From Bacillota bacterium (lineage in GTDB: Bacteria > Bacillota > Clostridia > Christensenellales > Aristaeellaceae): a stretch of DNA of 35,508 nucleotides. The notes below the pieces were generated by a model. It was given only the letters and a program-made list of their open reading frames with translations. It did not search any database and had not been told where the DNA came from. Each line of letters begins with the position of its first letter. Within the stretch, counting starts at the first letter, position 1. Below are positions 1-11,757 of this stretch, piece after piece. The stretch covers positions 1 through 35,508 of the forward strand of contig JAKPNM010000027.1 in assembly GCA_029548395.1 (NCBI GenBank), in the 5' to 3' direction. The position numbers and the translations under genes were made by a program.

Positions 1-100
1 GGCGGCGGTTCTGGTTAAGGCACGCACATTCAAGGCAAACTCCCGACATTTGCGGGAAACAGGGCTGTTTAAAGTCGGGCAAGCAAGAAAAAAGGGTATG

Positions 101-141
101 AAAAAGGGGCTGTAGCAAACTTTGCATTCTGCTACAGCCCC
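101..141 (-). terminator. Rho-independent terminator downstream of rpoC
   Basis: Perfect 12-bp stem GGGGCTGTAGCA (106-117) / TGCTACAGCCCC (130-141); on the minus strand followed by TTTTT (101-105). Confidence 0.9.
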
Positions 142-155
142 GCCCTTGTGTTTTC

Positions 156-3755
<3,600 letters not shown>

Positions 3756-3784
3756 TGATTATCTTCTCCTCGCCCTGGGGCAGG

Positions 3785-6700
3785 TCACTCAATATCGATG
3801 TCGTCATCGTCAAAGTCGAGTTCAAGGTCGTCATCCAGGTCATCGTCCAGATCATCGTCCCCGGCGTCGTCATTGTCCTCGTCATCCAGCAGCGCTTTGC
3901 GCGCGGGGGCTGCGGGCTTTTCTTCCGCATGGATCTCATCAGCCAGGGACAGGTCGTCCAACGACAGGCTGAGGCTGTCAATTTCCATGTCATCCAGGTC
4001 AGCGGGCAGTTCGCCTTTTATCACGTCCTTCAAATCAGGCACCTTGGGCATCTGCAGGTCCTCATCCTCAAACTCCTTGATGATGATCTGCTCCTTGTTG
4101 TCGCCCCAGACCTTGATATCCAGGCTGAGCGCCTGCAGCTCCTTGATGAGCACCTTGAAGCTTTCGGGGATGCCGGGCGTGGGGATGGAATTGCCCTTGA
4201 CGATGGATTCATAAGCCTTGACACGGCCGACCACATCATCGGACTTGACCGTCAGGATCTCCTGCAGGGTGTTGGCGGCGCCATAGGCTTCCAGCGCCCA
4301 GACTTCCATCTCGCCAAAGCGCTGCCCGCCAAACTGGGCCTTGCCGCCCAGGGGCTGCTGAGTGACCAGGGAGTAGGGGCCGGTCGAGCGGGCGTGCATC
4401 TTGTCATCTACCAGGTGATGCAGCTTCAGGTAGTACATGTAGCCGACGGTCACCTTGTTTTCGAAGGGTTCGCCCGTGCGACCGTCATACAGGATGGTCT
4501 TGCCGTCGCGGCTCAGGCCGGCCAATTCCAGCGTATCCTCGATGTCCTTTTCATTGGCGCCGTCAAACACAGGGGTGGCCACATGCCAGCCCAGCTTCTT
4601 GGCGGCCATGCCCAGGTGCACTTCCAGCACCTGACCCAGGTTCATGCGGGAGGGGACGCCCAGCGGGTTGAGCACGATGTCCAGCGGCGTGCCGTCCGGC
4701 AGGAAGGGCATGTCGGCCTCAGGCATGATGCGGGACACCACGCCTTTGTTGCCGTGGCGGCCGGCCATCTTGTCGCCGACAGAAATCTTGCGCTTCTGCG
4801 CAATGTACACGCGGACCATCTGGTTCACGCCCGGGGTCAGCTCATCCTTGTTTTCCCGCGTGAACAGCTTGACGTCCACCACGATGCCGGACTCGCCGTG
4901 GGGCACCTTCAGGGAGGTATCGCGCACCTCGCGGGCTTTTTCACCAAAAATGGCGCGCAGCAGGCGTTCTTCCGCCGTGAGCTCGGTCTCGCCCTTGGGG
5001 GTGACCTTTCCCACCAGGATATCGCCCGAACGAACCTCGGCGCCAATGCGGACAATGCCGAATTCGTCCAGATCCTTGAGGGCGTCCTCGCCGACATTGG
5101 GGATGTCACGGGTGATCTCCTCCGGACCCAGCTTGGTCTCGCGGGCCTCAGACTCGTATTCCTCGATGTGGATGGAGGTATAAATATCATCCCGCACCAG
5201 CTTTTCACTGATGAGGACGGCGTCCTCATAGTTGTAGCCCTCCCAGGTCATGAAGCCGATGAGCACATTGCGGCCCAGGGCAATCTCACCCAGTTCGGTC
5301 GCCGGACCATCCGCCAGCAGGTCGCCGGGTTCCACGACATCGCCCACATCCACGCGCGGACGCTGGTTGATGCAGGTGGACTGGTTGGAGCGGGCGAACT
5401 TGGTCAGCTTGTAATTGTGCTTTTCGCCCAGCTCGTCGCGGATGACGATCTCGTCAGCGCTGACGCTGTCCACGGCGCCGGCATGCTTGCTCAGAAGCAC
5501 CACGCCCGAGTCATAGGCGGCCTTGTATTCCATGCCGGTGCCGATGATCGGGGCCTGGGGGATGAGCAGGGGAACAGCCTGCCGCTGCATGTTGGAGCCC
5601 ATCAGCGCGCGGTTGGCGTCGTCATTTTCAAGGAAGGGAATCATGCTTGTGGCCACAGAGACCAGCTGCTTTGAGGACACGTCAATGTAATCCACGCGGT
5701 TCCTGGGCACCATCAGCACATCCTCGCGCCAGCGGACCGTGACCATCTCGTTTTTAAAGCTGCCGTCCTCATTGAGCGGTTCCAGCGCCTGGGCGACATA
5801 GTATTTGTCTTCCTCATCGGCGGTCATGAAGACGATCTCATCGGTTACCCTGTGCGTTTCCGGGTCCACCTTGCGGTAGGTGGCTTCAATGAAGCCGTAT
5901 TCGTTGATGCGCGCGTAGGTGGCCAGGGAGCCGATCAGGCCGATGTTGGGGCCTTCAGGCGTCTCGATCGGGCAGATGCGCGCATAATGGCTGTAATGAA
6001 CGTCGCGCACCTCCATGCCGGCGCGGTCACGGTTGAGTCCGCCCGGCCCCAGGGCTGACAGGCGGCGCTTGTGCGTCAGCTCGGTCAGCGGATTGGGCTG
6101 GTCCATAAACTGGGACAGCTGGGAGGAGCCGAAAAACTCTTTGATAGCTGCCGATACCGGGCGGATGTTGATCAAATCGCCGGGCCTGACATCGTTGGCG
6201 TCCTGGATGGCCATGCGCTCGCGCACCACACGCTCCAGGCGCGACATGCCGATGCGCACCTGGTTTTGCAGCAGCTCTCCCACAGAGCGGAGCCGGCGGT
6301 TGCCCAGGTGGTCGATATCATCCACGCTGCCGATGCCGTGGGGCAGCCCCAGCAGGTAGCTGATGGAGGCTACGATGTCATCGATGATGATGTGCTTGGG
6401 CACCAGGTTGCCGGCCTGCTCGGTCACCACCCGCTTCCAGTCTTCCTCAGGAACCTGGGACAGGTAGTACTTGAGGGTAGGGAGGTGCACCATCTCCAGG
6501 ATGCCGCACTCCTTGGGGTCAAAGGGCAGGTGATAGCTGGCATCGGCAAAATTGTTGCCCACCACCTTATGGATACGGTCACCCACCTTGACGTTGACCG
6601 AGTTTACGCCGGCATTCTGGATGGCCAGCGCCTGCTCTTCGGTGATGACGGCGTCTTTTTTTGCAAGCACTTCACCGGTTTCCGGGTCAGTGATGGCCTG

Positions 6701-7579
6701 GGCGGCGCGCAAGCCGGCAATGCGGTCGGCCACGCCCAGCTTCTTGTTATATTTGTAGCGGCCCACGCGCATCAGGTCATAGCGCTTGGGGTCAAAAAAC
6801 AGATTGCGCAGCAATACCCGGGCGCCGTCCTCTGTGGGGGGTTCGCCGGGTTTTTGCCTGCGGTAAATCTCCAGCAGCGCGTCCGTTTCGGACTTGATGT
6901 TGGCATCGCCATGGGCGATGGTGGCTGCCAGGCGCTCGTCGTCGCCCAGCAGGTCAAACAGCTGCTGGTCGGTGCCATAGCCCAGAGCGCGCAAAATAAC
7001 GGTCACAGGCAGCTTGCGCGCGCGGTCGATGCGCACCCACAACCCGTCGTTGCTGTCGGTCTCATATTCGATCCAGGCTCCCCGGTTGGGAATGACCTGG
7101 CCGGAGAACAGCTGTTTGCCGGCCTTGTCGATCTGCTTTGTAAAGTAGACGCCGGGGGAACGCACCAGCTGGCTGACAATCACGCGTTCCGCGCCGTTGA
7201 TGATAAAGGTGCCATGCTCGGTCATCAGGGGAAAGTCACCCATGAAGACCTCGCTTTCCTTGATTTCTCCGGTCTCCTTGTTCTTGAGCCGGACAAAGAC
7301 CTTCAGCGGCGCCGCATAGGTTAAATCGCGTTCCTTGCAGCGTTCGACGCTGTGTTTGGGTGTTTTATCCAAAGCATAGTCTACAAACTCAAGCACCAGG
7401 TTTTCGCTGTAGTCTGTGATGGGGGAGACGTCGTTGAGCACTTCACGGAAGTCTTCTTCCAGAAAACGCCTGTAGGAATTTTTTTGAACTTCAATCAGGT
7501 TGGGCATGTCAAGTACTTCGTCGATGCGGGAGAAACTCATCCGTTTGCGCAGTTTTCCCATCTGGACCTCGTGAGCCAT
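3785..7579 (-). CDS. rpoB: DNA-directed RNA polymerase subunit beta
   Basis: 1264 aa; [55 protein letters not shown] motifs; acidic C-terminal extension. Confidence 0.98.
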   Translation of the reverse strand: MAHEVQMGKLRKRMSFSRIDEVLDMPNLIEVQKNSYRRFLEEDFREVLNDVSPITDYSENLVLEFVDYALDKTPKHSVERCKERDLTYAAPLKVFVRLKNKETGEIKESEVFMGDFPLMTEHGTFIINGAERVIVSQLVRSPGVYFTKQIDKAGKQLFSGQVIPNRGAWIEYETDSNDGLWVRIDRARKLPVTVILRALGYGTDQQLFDLLGDDERLAATIAHGDANIKSETDALLEIYRRQKPGEPPTEDGARVLLRNLFFDPKRYDLMRVGRYKYNKKLGVADRIAGLRAAQAITDPETGEVLAKKDAVITEEQALAIQNAGVNSVNVKVGDRIHKVVGNNFADASYHLPFDPKECGILEMVHLPTLKYYLSQVPEEDWKRVVTEQAGNLVPKHIIIDDIVASISYLLGLPHGIGSVDDIDHLGNRRLRSVGELLQNQVRIGMSRLERVVRERMAIQDANDVRPGDLINIRPVSAAIKEFFGSSQLSQFMDQPNPLTELTHKRRLSALGPGGLNRDRAGMEVRDVHYSHYARICPIETPEGPNIGLIGSLATYARINEYGFIEATYRKVDPETHRVTDEIVFMTADEEDKYYVAQALEPLNEDGSFKNEMVTVRWREDVLMVPRNRVDYIDVSSKQLVSVATSMIPFLENDDANRALMGSNMQRQAVPLLIPQAPIIGTGMEYKAAYDSGVVLLSKHAGAVDSVSADEIVIRDELGEKHNYKLTKFARSNQSTCINQRPRVDVGDVVEPGDLLADGPATELGEIALGRNVLIGFMTWEGYNYEDAVLISEKLVRDDIYTSIHIEEYESEARETKLGPEEITRDIPNVGEDALKDLDEFGIVRIGAEVRSGDILVGKVTPKGETELTAEERLLRAIFGEKAREVRDTSLKVPHGESGIVVDVKLFTRENKDELTPGVNQMVRVYIAQKRKISVGDKMAGRHGNKGVVSRIMPEADMPFLPDGTPLDIVLNPLGVPSRMNLGQVLEVHLGMAAKKLGWHVATPVFDGANEKDIEDTLELAGLSRDGKTILYDGRTGEPFENKVTVGYMYYLKLHHLVDDKMHARSTGPYSLVTQQPLGGKAQFGGQRFGEMEVWALEAYGAANTLQEILTVKSDDVVGRVKAYESIVKGNSIPTPGIPESFKVLIKELQALSLDIKVWGDNKEQIIIKEFEDEDLQMPKVPDLKDVIKGELPADLDDMEIDSLSLSLDDLSLADEIHAEEKPAAPARKALLDDEDNDDAGDDDLDDDLDDDLELDFDDDDIDIE

Positions 7580-7705
7580 ATTTCCTAATCACCCCTTCAT
7601 TGCTGCCCAGCTGTCCGTGCGCCCGGCCGAAGAAACACAAAAAATTAATTTAATAAGGAAACAACTCCGGCCTGGCGCATCATGACGATACTGATGCAAT
7701 CATAA

Positions 7706-7734
7706 ACAATACCATCCTCTCGTTGACTTGTCAA
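7706..7734 (-). promoter_or_regulatory. Putative sigma-A promoter for rpoBC
   Basis: Minus strand TTGACA (7729-7734) - 17 nt - TATTGT (7706-7711). Confidence 0.8.
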
Positions 7735-7775
7735 GCATTTTTCGTGATTTCGATCAGGGAAACGGAATCAAATGC

Positions 7776-7804
7776 TTGACAGTTTTCCGGGCTCATATTA
7801 TAGT
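7776..7804 (+). promoter_or_regulatory. Putative sigma-A promoter for rpmH
   Basis: TTGACA (7776-7781) - 17 nt - TATAGT (7799-7804). Confidence 0.8.
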
Positions 7805-7881
7805 ATAAAAGCTAATGGCGTTATCCAGCGCTTTGGACAGGCGTCTGATATGCCAGGCAAGATTAAGGAGAGATTGAACCG

Positions 7882-8016
7882 ATGAAGCGTACCTACCAGC
7901 CCAAGAAACGCCAGCGCAGTAAAGTGCATGGATTCCGTCAGCGCATGGCCACCAAGAACGGCCGGCGTGTGCTTGCCGCGCGCAGGCGCAGAGGCCGCAA
8001 GGTCCTTTCTGCCTGA
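7882..8016 (+). CDS. rpmH: 50S ribosomal protein L34
   Basis: 44 aa [44 protein letters not shown], read by hand (below the size of most entries in the ORF track); RBS AAGGAGAG upstream. Confidence 0.97.
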   Translation: MKRTYQPKKRQRSKVHGFRQRMATKNGRRVLAARRRRGRKVLSA

Positions 8017-8049
8017 CGAAGCAGCCATGACCGGGCTGTTGGATTCAAT

Positions 8050-8095
8050 ATCCGCCCCTTGCACGGGAACGCAGCATCACGGGCGGATTTTGTTT
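8050..8095 (+). terminator. Putative intrinsic attenuator between rpmH and rnpA
   Basis: ATCCGCCC (8050-8057) / GGGCGGAT (8081-8088) perfect 8-bp stem followed by TTTGTTT. Confidence 0.55.
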
Positions 8096-8111
8096 GCAGA
8101 GGGGACCTTCG

Positions 8112-8450
8112 ATGCAGCAGCGCTACAGAATTCGAACCAATGGCCATTTCCGCTATGTTTACCGCAAGGGAAGGCATGCTTCGGGCAAGCTGTTCCGGGT
8201 GCACTACGCGAAGGCCAGGAGATTGCAGGTGGGCTTTTCTGTCGGCCGGCAGGTTGGAAACGCGGTGACGCGCAACCTGGTCAAGCGCAGGCTGCGTGAG
8301 GCTTTCCGCTCGCTGATGCCGCTGATGACGAACGGCAGCTATGTGATCACCGCCAACCCCGCCGCAGCGACGGCAAGCTACAGGGAACTGCGTTCAGATA
8401 TGGCGGTGCAGCTCACGCGCCTGGGCGTCCTGCGCGAGATGCGGATATAA
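8112..8450 (+). CDS. rnpA: Ribonuclease P protein component
   Basis: VGFSVGRQVGNAVTRNLVKRRLREAFR signature; start set at MQQRYRIRTNGHFRYVY; between rpmH and yidD. Confidence 0.95.
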   Translation: MQQRYRIRTNGHFRYVYRKGRHASGKLFRVHYAKARRLQVGFSVGRQVGNAVTRNLVKRRLREAFRSLMPLMTNGSYVITANPAAATASYRELRSDMAVQLTRLGVLREMRI

Positions 8451-8453
8451 TAA

Positions 8454-8693
8454 ATGAAGCGTCTCCTGCTGTGGCTGATCCGCTTTTACCAACGCGCGCT
8501 CAGCCCCCATCTGCCGGCTGCCTGCCGGTATCAGCCTACCTGTTCCCAGTATGCCCTCACCGCTGTTGAACGCTATGGCGCCTTTCGCGGCGGATGGATG
8601 GCTTTCCTGCGCATCCTGCGCTGCAATCCTTTTTTCAAAGGCGGCTACGACCCGGTGCCCGAACCACCCGACTCAGTGATAAGGAGGGACTAA
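8454..8693 (+). CDS. yidD: Membrane protein insertion efficiency factor
   Basis: [53 protein letters not shown] signature. Confidence 0.95.
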   Translation: MKRLLLWLIRFYQRALSPHLPAACRYQPTCSQYALTAVERYGAFRGGWMAFLRILRCNPFFKGGYDPVPEPPDSVIRRD

Positions 8694-8698
8694 CCTCA

Positions 8699-9745
8699 GT
8701 GTCGTCCATTACCAATCTGCTGACTGGCTTTATCCAGTCGATCTACAGCCTGATCAACAATTATGGATGGTCCATTGTGATCTTCACCCTGCTGGTGCGC
8801 GTTGTGCTGATGCCGCTGGACATCTCCAGCCGCAAGGGAATGCGCAAAATGGCCAAGATCCAGCCGCAGCTCAACGCCCTTCAGAAGAAGTACGCCAACG
8901 ACAAGGTCAAGCTGCAGCAAAAGCAGTCCGAGCTCATGCGCAAGGAGCGCTACAACCCCTTGTCCGGCTGCCTGCCCCTGCTGATCCAGATGCCCATCCT
9001 GATTGCGATGTTCAACGCCATGCGCGCGATTGCCAATGAGCAGATTGTTCACGATGTCTTCGCCTTTCTGGCCGGGGATACGCCCACCTATGAGGGCTGG
9101 CTCTGGGTGAAAAACATCTGGTCGGCGGATTCCTTCTTTGCTTCCGTCGCGCCCAATATTGATACCATCAAGGCCATTCCGCTGGACGTATGGAAGGCTG
9201 CGTTTGAAAATCCTGATCTGAGCGCATACATTGAACAGATCCAGGCAGTTATTCCCGGTTTTGGTTTAGAGCTGTTCCAGGCTAATTCTTCAAATCTGCC
9301 CGCATTTATTGAGAGCACCATCAAACCGGCGCTTCTGAGCGTGCAGGTTTATGCAGATCAGATGCAAATGCTGCCCGGGATGGAGCAGGGCATCAACCTG
9401 ATCATCACCACCCTGCATGTGTTCAAACAGTTCAACGGCTATTTGATTTTGCCGGCGCTGGCGGGCGCTTCCCAGCTGCTGATGACCAAAGTCAACCCCC
9501 AGGCCACTGGCCAGCAGCCCGCGGCGCAAAATCAGGGCCAGCCGAACATGGGCAACTTCATGAAGTACTTTTTCCCGATCTTTTCCGTTTGGATTACCCT
9601 GACCAGCAATGCAGGTTTTGCTTTGTACTGGGTAGTCAGCAACCTGATCGCCACCGCGATGAGTTACTCTATCAACCTGTATTTTGACCGGAAGGATAAA
9701 CTTGCCGCGGGGCATGAACTCCAGGAAGGAACAATCATCAAATGA
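8699..9745 (+). CDS. yidC: Membrane protein insertase YidC/Oxa1
   Basis: In-frame GTG start at 8699 after AAGGAGG RBS; YGWSIVIFTLLVRVVLMPLDISSRKGMRKM, several TM segments. Confidence 0.93.
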   Translation: MSSITNLLTGFIQSIYSLINNYGWSIVIFTLLVRVVLMPLDISSRKGMRKMAKIQPQLNALQKKYANDKVKLQQKQSELMRKERYNPLSGCLPLLIQMPILIAMFNAMRAIANEQIVHDVFAFLAGDTPTYEGWLWVKNIWSADSFFASVAPNIDTIKAIPLDVWKAAFENPDLSAYIEQIQAVIPGFGLELFQANSSNLPAFIESTIKPALLSVQVYADQMQMLPGMEQGINLIITTLHVFKQFNGYLILPALAGASQLLMTKVNPQATGQQPAAQNQGQPNMGNFMKYFFPIFSVWITLTSNAGFALYWVVSNLIATAMSYSINLYFDRKDKLAAGHELQEGTIIK

Positions 9746-10704
9746 AATCATTCGAAGCCAGCGGCCGGACGGTTGAGGAAGCCATTTCAGCCGGTCTGCA
9801 GGAAAACGGTCTGTCCATTGGCGATGTCAATGTGGAGATTCTTGAGGAAGGCTCCAAGGGCCTGTTTGGCCTGTTCGGCAGCCGGGATGCCAGGGTGCGC
9901 CTGACCCTGATCGAGGATGAAAGCCATGCCGACGCCATGGATGTCTTCAAGGATTCCCTGGCCACCGTCAAACCCCGGCGCCAGCCTGAAAAGGCGGCCC
10001 GCCCGCCCCAGGAGGAGCGCAAGCCCAAGCCTGCAAAACCTGCAGCTGAGCGGACGGAAAAGCCCGCGCCGCGGTCAGGGGAGAAGACGCCTGCCCCGCA
10101 AAAGCAGCAGCCCCGCGCGCGCAAACAACGCGAGCGCAAGCAATCCCCCCGCGAGGAGCAGGCTGCGCCAAGCAATGCGGCGCGTGATACGCTTGCGCTT
10201 ACCCCGCTTGAGCATCCCGAGCCTGACAGCCCTGCCGGCATCGCGCAGCAGTTCCTGTGCGAGCTGACCGCCCTGATGGGCCTGGAGATCAAGGTGTCCA
10301 TGACGCTGGATGCCGATGGCCATGTGTTTGCCACGCTGGAGGGTGATCCCCAGGGGATCCTGATTGGCCGCCGCGGTGAGACGCTGGATGCGCTGCAATA
10401 CCTGACCAGCCTGAAAATCAACAAGGGCCGTGAGGACTATGTGCGCATCACGATCGATTCGGAGGGCTACCGCCAAAAGCGCGAGGAGGTCCTGATCCGC
10501 CTGGCCAACCGTATGGCCAACCGCGCCCGCAAAACCGGACGCCGCGTCAGCATGGACCCCATGAACCCCTATGAACGCCGCATTTTCCACAGCGCGCTGC
10601 AGTCCGCTCCGGGCATCGCGACGCATTCTGAGGGCGAGGAGCCCAACCGGCACATTGTGATCACGCCGGTCAAGGACAACAGCGCGCCAAGCGCGCCCAA
10701 GTGA
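9742..10704 (+). CDS. khpB: RNA-binding protein KhpB (Jag/SpoIIIJ-associated)
   Basis: Jag N-terminal domain (EASGRTVEEAI...GSKGLFGLFG), KH-type GRRGETLDALQYL, R3H-type RRIFHSAL; ATGA overlap with yidC. Confidence 0.93.
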   Translation: MKSFEASGRTVEEAISAGLQENGLSIGDVNVEILEEGSKGLFGLFGSRDARVRLTLIEDESHADAMDVFKDSLATVKPRRQPEKAARPPQEERKPKPAKPAAERTEKPAPRSGEKTPAPQKQQPRARKQRERKQSPREEQAAPSNAARDTLALTPLEHPEPDSPAGIAQQFLCELTALMGLEIKVSMTLDADGHVFATLEGDPQGILIGRRGETLDALQYLTSLKINKGREDYVRITIDSEGYRQKREEVLIRLANRMANRARKTGRRVSMDPMNPYERRIFHSALQSAPGIATHSEGEEPNRHIVITPVKDNSAPSAPK

Positions 10705-10724
10705 GCGCGCCGGGAAATTATTGT

Positions 10725-10753
10725 TTGACAAAACCTTGGACGGCCGATATAAT
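10725..10753 (+). promoter_or_regulatory. Consensus sigma-A promoter upstream of DUF177 gene
   Basis: TTGACA (10725-10730) - 17 nt - TATAAT (10748-10753). Confidence 0.85.
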
Positions 10754-10785
10754 ATCGTCTGTTCACCACGAGGGAAGACCTGGCT

Positions 10786-11298
10786 ATGATGCTGGACATT
10801 TCTGAAGCGCTGCGCGCCCCCGGAGCGGCGATTCCCTTCAAGCACCTGGAGCCTCTGGAACCCATGGATGTGCTGGGGCAGACGGTCACTTACCCGGAAC
10901 CCGCCGTAGTGGAAGGCTTCTTCACCTTGCAGGATGAAACGCTGGTCATCACCGCGCAGCTGCGGGTCACAGCGCTGGCAAACTGCGCCCGCTGCCTGGA
11001 CAGCGTTGCCTACAGCGTGGATGTCCCGGTGCATGAGAGCTTTCTGCGGGAGGATCCCCGCGATCAGGCGGAGGAGGATCCCTGGGAGGAGCGCCTGGTG
11101 TTCAGCGGGCACCGAGTAGACCTGTCCCATCTGGTCTTGTCACTGGCAGTGCTGGATTTGCCCATTCGCTTTCTGTGTGAAGGCGCATGCAAAGGCCCGG
11201 CGCTCCTTATCCCGCAGGGCCCCAACGACGAAAAGACACTGGATGAGCATCCGTTTAGCGCGCTCAGGCAGTTGTTCACCAAGAACCAGGAGGAGTAA
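10786..11298 (+). CDS. YceD/DUF177 family protein
   Basis: 170 aa upstream of rpmF, a conserved arrangement; ANCARCLD and C-terminal CEGACKGP-like Cys motifs. Confidence 0.88.
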   Translation: MMLDISEALRAPGAAIPFKHLEPLEPMDVLGQTVTYPEPAVVEGFFTLQDETLVITAQLRVTALANCARCLDSVAYSVDVPVHESFLREDPRDQAEEDPWEERLVFSGHRVDLSHLVLSLAVLDLPIRFLCEGACKGPALLIPQGPNDEKTLDEHPFSALRQLFTKNQEE

Positions 11299-11300
11299 CC

Positions 11301-11495
11301 ATGGCTGTCCCAAAATCAAAAGTTTTCCGCGCACGCAGCCGCAAGCGCAGGACTCACTACAAGATCAACCTGCCGGCAATCGTCCCCTGCCCCAAGTGCA
11401 AGGAGATGCGTTTGGCCCACCATGTCTGCAAAGAATGCGGAACCTACAACGGTGTCCAGGTGCTGGCCATGGATAAGGAAAAGAAGAAAGCGTAA
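11301..11495 (+). CDS. rpmF: 50S ribosomal protein L32
   Basis: MAVPKSKVFRARSRKRRTHYKINLPAIVPCPKCKEMRLAHHVCKECGTYNG; CxxC...CxxC zinc ribbon. Confidence 0.96.
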   Translation: MAVPKSKVFRARSRKRRTHYKINLPAIVPCPKCKEMRLAHHVCKECGTYNGVQVLAMDKEKKKA

Positions 11496-11515
11496 GTCTT
11501 CTTTTGGAAATCCCC

Positions 11516-11730
11516 GACGCGGAAGAGGAGTACGCGCATCATTCTTCCTTCAGAGAGGGGCCCCGCAGGCTGAGAGGGCGCCGGAAGAACGCGCGGAAGG
11601 TCGCTTCCAAGGGGCGCGGCATGATCCGCCGGGCGCGCCCGATACAGCGCAAAGAGGCGGCATTTTTGCCGCGAAGCAAGGTGGTACCACGGGTCGCCCG
11701 TCCTTCAGGATGCGGCGGCTTTGCTTTTTT
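11516..11730 (+). promoter_or_regulatory. T-box leader upstream of valS (Val, specifier GUC)
   Basis: T-box core AAGGTGGTACCACGGG (11678-11693) with UGGU bulge; Stem I helices GGAAG/CTTCC (11521-11525/11604-11608) and GCGC/GCGC (11534-11537/11591-11594) flank a specifier loop with GTC at 11600-11602; terminator CGCCCGTCCT..AGGATGCGGCG then T6 (11725-11730). Confidence 0.92.
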
Positions 11731-11757
11731 ACATGGAGACAACAATGAGGAGGACCG

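Noticed and set aside
1-100. Possible feature at the left edge (TCCCGACATTTGCGGGAA... and nearby repeats)
   Set aside because: No ORF, and structure too short and truncated by the window edge to support.
6071-7324. 417-aa plus-strand ORF opposite rpoB
   Set aside because: Antisense shadow of rpoB with no homology-like motifs.
7821-7829. TTATCCAGC resembling a DnaA box next to rpmH, possible oriC
   Set aside because: Single 7/9 match, no cluster of DnaA boxes, no dnaA; the region is explained by divergent promoters and leaders.
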